Positions 59,667 to 64,000 of a stretch of DNA of 64,000 bases are shown piece by piece. How positions within the stretch are numbered: the stretch's first letter is position 1; each line of letters begins with the position of its first letter. The stretch lies in the NCBI GenBank assembly GCA_024036415.1, contig JAMWET010001356.1, forward strand, positions 337,501 to 401,500, in the 5' to 3' direction. A model generated the notes under the pieces. That model had not been told where the DNA came from. It saw nothing but the letters and a program-made list of their open reading frames with translations, and ran no database searches. A program made the translations under genes and the position numbers. The stretch comes from Prochilodus magdalenae (taxonomy: Eukaryota; Chordata; Actinopteri; Characiformes; Prochilodontidae).

Positions 59667-60397
59667 TCACCAGATGACGCTGGAGATGCTGGTCTCCTGG
59701 GGCAGCAGCGGCAGCATGGCATTGTTAGCGTGCTGCTCTTCCAGCTGCTGCTGCTCGAGCCTCTGACCTTTGCCCTGTGGTCGCTGGCCGTTCAGGAGAG
59801 TCATGGGGATGTTGCAGTAGGTGTGCTGGTTGCCCAGAGAGGTCAGGGGCGGAAGGGTTCCGGATGTCGGGACGTCGTACTCGTAGCTGCGGTAGTAGTG
59901 TTTCTGTCTGAGTGAGGTGTGGTAGCTGTTGTGGAAGGTGGAGCGCAGCTCAGGGTGCGCAGTGGCCATGGCCGTGGAGGTGGCTGCCGCCATGGAGATG
60001 GCCGAGACAGTCTGCAACTCACCAAAGGGGCCTTGTTCGCTCACGTCCAGCACCTGCTCGTGGGACAGCACACGCTCAGGCCGCTTGAAAGGCATCTCGT
60101 ACTGCAGTTGCTTCCAGAACTTGGAGTCAAGCTTGCTGCTCTTGGGTCCGGGCCACTTGATGACAGTCAGCAGCTTGATGGTGTGCTTGAGCGCCTCCAC
60201 TTCCTGGTAGTTCATGATGCCCCGCAGCTCAGCGCACTCGATCAAGATCACCTTGATCTCGCCACTAACCAGCATGTTGCGGAGGCGGGTCTCCAGTTCG
60301 AAGATACTCCAGCCACGACGCACAACATAGTTTGGCGTCATGACAATTATGAGCCGCTTGCTCTGGTCCACACAGCGGGCCACGTCTTCTATATATG
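59667..60397 (-). CDS. il1rapl1: IL-1 receptor accessory protein-like 1, last coding exon (partial gene)
   Basis: This exon encodes the end of a single-pass synaptic adhesion receptor of the IL-1 receptor family. On the - strand, after acceptor ctctctcag, the exon opens with two bases of a split codon and then [20 protein letters not shown] (exon residues 1-20), inside the cytoplasmic TIR domain. The TIR domain continues through [20 protein letters not shown] and the box-3 FW (93-94), ending near 104. The remaining ~138 residues are the IL1RAPL-specific tail ([45 protein letters not shown]). It ends ETSISSVIW, a PDZ ligand through which IL1RAPL1 is known to bind PSD-95; this tail also binds NCS-1. 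The upstream exons (Ig domains, membrane span, first half of TIR) lie off the right edge. Synteny with nr0b1 favours il1rapl1 over il1rapl2. Whether this is a teleost 'a' or 'b' copy is not decidable. Confidence 0.95.
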
Positions 60398-60990
60398 CTG
60401 AGAGAGAAAGAGAGAGGTGGGGGAAAAAAAAGAGGCCGAGAGACAGATAAAGAAAGAGGAAGAGGATTCGAGGTGGAAGTTAAGAACGAAATAAGAAGAA
60501 ATAGAAAGAGAGACAAGAAATAAATAAAGAAAGAAGAGAGACAGGGTGAGGTAGAGAAATAAGAGGGACAGTGAAGGAAGAGTGAGCAAAGGAAGAGGGA
60601 TAGTGATTGAGAAAGAAGAGTAAATAGAAAGGGAAATAGAAAAAACAGAAGAGCCAAAAAACAGAAAAAGGTAAAAAAATGGGAGAAAAATAAAAAGAGA
60701 AATAGGAGGGGGGAAGAGAGATCAGGAGGAAGAAAGGAAAGCAAGAGAAGAAAATAGACATAAAATAAAAGAGAGAGGAGTGACAGAAAGAAGAGGATAT
60801 AAAATAGTCAGAGAATGAAACCATGAAAGGGAATAAGACAAACAAAAAAGAAAAAGAAGAGAGAGGGAAAAGAGCAAGAGAGAGTGATGGCGAGAAACAG
60901 GCAAAGAGTGCAAAAATTGGGAACAAGAGAATGAAGAGAGGAGAGAGGAGAGGTAGGAGAAGATGACAAAAAAAGCGAGAGAGAAAAGCA
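60398..60990. repeat. ~590-base purine tract (pyrimidine on il1rapl1 strand) abutting the splice acceptor
   Basis: The + strand is nearly all A/G (gagagaaag, aggaag, gaaataag units), so the il1rapl1 pre-mRNA has about 590 nucleotides of C/U-rich sequence ending exactly at the last-exon acceptor. Open frames of 66-159 residues on the - strand (60265-61032) are Ser/Phe/Leu compositional artefacts. Confidence 0.85.
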
Positions 60991-61903
60991 AGATATCAGT
61001 TTGACATCTTTGGTATTCCTTGATTCATACAAGTTTCAAGATTACACATAATCATATACAACTGCATTAAATATCATACACGTATTGACAAATGAGCTGA
61101 GTATGAATGAGTGAATGTGCTATAAATACAAAATGAAATATAGACGTCTAATGACACATGCTGAGAATGTTTTTATCAGTGTCTCATTTGATAACGGGAA
61201 AGCCTTCAAAAGGCTACCACACTGTTTCAGGTACACTCCTAAGTACTTCAGACATATTAATCTGAGACACAGTTTCAACAGAAACGCAGGGAAAGTGAAA
61301 CTGGAAAACACACAGAATGGGGGAGAACACAGGACACAACACATAACATCAAACAACAACGGAAGCGCAGGCAATCTCTAAAACCCTTATTTAACACACA
61401 CATACTTCTGTTTCACGCCGATTAAACGAGCTGGAGCCAACTGAAGCACCTCCAAAGACACACGTTTTGCCTTAATCAGTAGGGGCAAAAGCACTTTTAA
61501 CTGCAGAACAAACAGCGCACCTCACTAACACCCAGGACTACAAAGCGCAACTGTCTGCCACCACTTTGGGTGTCCTTCTGTTGCACCGCATGTATTTCTC
61601 AAAGAAATTCTTTAAAAGTCACTTGAAAGATACAGAAAAATATAACTTATGTATATTTAACAGCATTTATTACGTCAAATGGTGTCACATCAACATCAGA
61701 CACTACCCCAAAGGTAACAATGACAGGGCCAGAAGTATGGCTCATTTATGCTCCCGTAATCTAGGAGAATTAATACATTACTGCCCACATATGCCCCATG
61801 CGTCCTACTTCACAAGAGGACAGACTGGAGTCTGACAACAAACATAGCAACGGCACAGGAGATAATAATGGACCTACTCTGAAAGGCCTTATTTTTTTTC
61901 TAT
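60991..61903 (-). other. il1rapl1 intron, no feature seen
   Basis: Unremarkable sequence; no exon-like or transposon-like segment is recognised. Intron status follows from the il1rapl1 exon being preceded by an acceptor and by missing upstream TIR sequence. Confidence 0.5.
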
Positions 61904-62238
61904 GCTCATCATCAAGAGAATAGTTGAACAAGTATTTGCTCCCAGAAGGAATCATTTCACAGGAGTGAGACTTGATGGGTAGGTTTGACATTGCGAGACA
62001 TGCAACTGATTCAAGTTTGGCGTTCAGCCACACATGTGACGTATGCAAGGAAGGGTCTTATCATTGTACCTGATTGACCCAACAGCAACCTGATGCCATA
62101 TTAAGAGGTGCTGCTCATTTATGTGTAGCTCAGTAAATATTGCCCATATCATTTATTGTTCCTGATAACTTCTATCTTCCTTAGGAATAGCATAGCACAC
62201 ACTTCCTTCTGGGTGCAGCTATTCTTTTACCAATGAGA
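61904..62238 (+). mobile_element. Tc1-family relic, copy 9 (short, MITE-like)
   Basis: The left end 'gctcatcatcaagagaatag' is followed by 'gggtaggtttgacattgcga', 'gccacacatgtgacgtatgc' and 'tcattgtacctgattgaccc', then a jump to the 3' part ('tgatgccatattaagagg', 'tgtgtagctcagtaaatatt', 'tattgttcctgataacttct') and the right end 'gggtgcagctattcttttac'. About 330 bases long; no transposase sequence remains. Confidence 0.75.
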
Positions 62239-63719
62239 GCAAGCTGTGAGAACATCTGACCATTTGTCTCACTTGAGATATTGGCTAAATTGCCCTGCGA
62301 TGATTCTTGGTGGTACTAATCCATTTTAACTCGGCATGTGGGAGATTACATACTACACTTAGGGCAGGTAGTTTTTATTTTCCTAAAACCAGGAAGGTGT
62401 TAGAAGCAGCATCTCAAAGATGCAATGCTGGTGGGCATAGTGCAGTTAGCAGCTGGTCCTATGCGCACGCTGTGCAATTAGCCCCATCCCTAGTAAATTC
62501 ACCAGTAAATGTTAAAATGTTAAGTAACAAGCACATATTGCACCTTACCACAGCATATCATGCCTTCTCACATATGTACATCTGGCCCAGAACGTCATGC
62601 TAAATTTCTAAAGCGGTAGCCTTCTGTCGTTTCCATCTCTTTCTTTTCTCTATTCCCCCTCCAGTCCTCCTTTTGAGTAACCCTGCATTCACACAGCCCT
62701 TTCTTCGCTGTCTGTGGCCTACAGCATCTAGGCTTGTCTGATACCAGGCTTACCAAGATCACAAAGCAAGCCCCTTGAGAACAGCCTGAGCCAATGGCTG
62801 CTTTTTCGTCCTGGCCCTGGAGCTGCCACAGAGCCCCACACACACTTCCTTTTAGACGCAAATACAGAACCACATGCCCTCCCCCACTTTTTTTGCAACA
62901 CCCGCCGCCCTCTCCCCCCACCCAAGTTTCAGAATACGCGCACAGTACGATAGCTGAAACAAGTGGTGAAAGCTGGGGAAGAGTACCTCTAAGGAGTCTC
63001 GTGTCATCCTGGAAATGATCATTGGTGAAACCTAAACATAAATATTTCAACATTCAAAGCGTGATCAGAAGATTCAGCAGCAACTCATCAGTACAGTAGT
63101 ACAGGGACTTCCACAAAAGAGAAACTGGCATGAACCATTCTATTTGTCTGGCTGGTGATTTATCTTTCAACCCTTGCTATCTGTTGACCAGTTTATCCCA
63201 GTTTAATATGGGACTCGGCACTACAGGGCTGGCAAAGCTTTGATGTGACTTTTCAAAAGGGCTTTTATGCGTCACAAAAGTTTTTTTTTTTTTTTATGGT
63301 CGCATCCATAAGGTCTTTTTTCCTACACACAGATTTAATTGAGACCTTGGTTAAAAAAGGATACCAAATGGAGATCTTCCACTGACAGTGCAATTTTGAC
63401 TACCCTAAAAATCAATGTGTCAAAAAGGGTTTTTGTTTTTCCAGCAAAGCCACAAAAGAACCATTTTTGGTTCCCTAAAGAAGCTCTGTGTGCTCATAAG
63501 GTAAAGGTGAGATACACCTGATGGATCTCTAAATAACTGACTGATTACCTTACCGCAAGGAGGCACTATAAGCAGACATGCAATGCTTTTTTCTGTGTTT
63601 CATAAGAGTTCATTAGGTCACCTTTATTTTAATAATGCAAGTTTAATCTGTGCATGACAGACATGGCCTATGGTTTATTTTAGACAGAAGGACTGTCCCT
63701 ACGTTGGAATATTCAATCA
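62239..63719 (-). other. il1rapl1 intron, no feature seen
   Basis: The frame at 62595-63053 (152 codons, - strand) lacks any TIR or Ig resemblance and is rejected as an exon. A poly(T) run lies at about 63281-63295. Confidence 0.45.
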
Positions 63720-63985
63720 CACTCACCAGCCACTTCATTAGATATTCCGCTTTGTATCTACACTCAGTGTACATTTTATCAGCTTCCTTTCCCATACAGG
63801 AGCACTTTGTAGTTCTATAATTACAGACTGCAGTCCATCTATTTTCTGTATGCTTTGTTAGCTCCTTTTACATGTTCTTCAATAGTCAGGACACCCACAT
63901 CACAACCATCATTCTCACTGCAGTGTTGACTACAAAGTGCATCTATATGGCAAGCGGAGTTAATAAAATGGACAATGAGTGTAGA
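63720..63985. mobile_element. Palindromic MITE (long terminal inverted repeats)
   Basis: The left arm (about 63757-63817, 'tatctacactcagtgtacat', 'ggagcactttgtag') is complementary to the right arm (about 63930-63985, 'ctacaaagtgcatctatatg', 'ggacaatgagtgtagat') at roughly 80 percent of positions by eye, with TIR-type 'cactcaccagccacttcatt' at the left end. It belongs to a non-autonomous family common in teleosts. The middle is deleted relative to longer forms. Fragments lie at 35.89 and 55.0 kb. Confidence 0.6.
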
Positions 63986-64000
63986 TGCAAGGTGTTCAAT

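Noticed and set aside
59919..60401. 160-residue open frame antisense to the il1rapl1 exon
   Set aside because: Mirror of a well-conserved coding exon; no independent family resemblance.
60265..60926. Hydrophobic Ser/Phe/Leu frames of 148-159 residues upstream of the il1rapl1 exon
   Set aside because: Compositional product of the pyrimidine tract. The true exon boundary is the acceptor at 60398-60400.
62595..63053. 152-residue frame in the il1rapl1 intron as a possible upstream exon
   Set aside because: No TIR, transmembrane or Ig resemblance; the missing first half of the TIR domain is not found anywhere up to 64000.

Overview
The window is vertebrate chromosomal DNA, almost certainly from a teleost fish. 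It is AT-rich and intron/intergene dominated, with abundant (CA)n, (GA)n, (AT)n and (ATCT)n microsatellites and many decayed Tc1-type transposons, tRNA-derived SINEs and L2/Rex-like LINE ends typical of teleosts. The repeat repertoire resembles that of ostariophysan fishes, but the species cannot be fixed from the sequence alone.

Only two protein-coding genes are supported. The first is nr0b1 (dax1), on the + strand, complete in two exons (31958-32510 and 33188-33429) and encoding 264 residues. It is an orphan nuclear receptor that lacks a DNA-binding domain and acts as a transcriptional corepressor. The second is the last coding exon of an il1rapl1 orthologue on the - strand (59667-60397). 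It encodes the second part of the TIR domain plus the long synaptic C-terminal tail ending in a PDZ-ligand-like VIW. The rest of that gene lies beyond the right edge, so 60398-64000 is its intron. The genes point towards each other, tail to tail, about 26 kb apart. The same convergent pair exists on human Xp21, so this is a conserved linkage and a second line of support for both calls.

Layout: 1-31.5 kb is intergenic, with no exon that I recognise. It holds a LINE remnant (1.6 kb), SINE-like repeats, purine tracts (5.3-6.3 kb), a decayed Tc1 copy (7.7-8.75 kb), a large inverted repeat (9.6-10.4 kb), a hAT-like MITE (10.87-11.06 kb), a decayed DNA-transposon repeat (15.6-16.7 kb) and several more Tc1 relics. 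nr0b1 lies at 31.8-33.9 kb. The 34-58.6 kb interval between the genes is repeat-rich: Tc1 relics of several families, a long CT tract, a LINE 3' end with an (ATCT)n tail, a composite Tc1/SINE locus at 47.2-48.1 kb, a long (CA)n run and a diverged SINE-tail tandem array at 57.1-57.8 kb. The il1rapl1 3' UTR, last exon and a 590-base pyrimidine tract (coding strand) immediately upstream of its splice acceptor occupy about 58.6-61 kb.

No CRISPR, operon, phage or bacterial-type system is present, and I see no convincing new multi-gene system. The most interesting structure is at the DNA level: nine relics of one Tc1 family, several sharing a deletion junction; the large inverted repeat; the purine/pyrimidine tracts; and an overlapping upstream reading frame in the nr0b1 leader.
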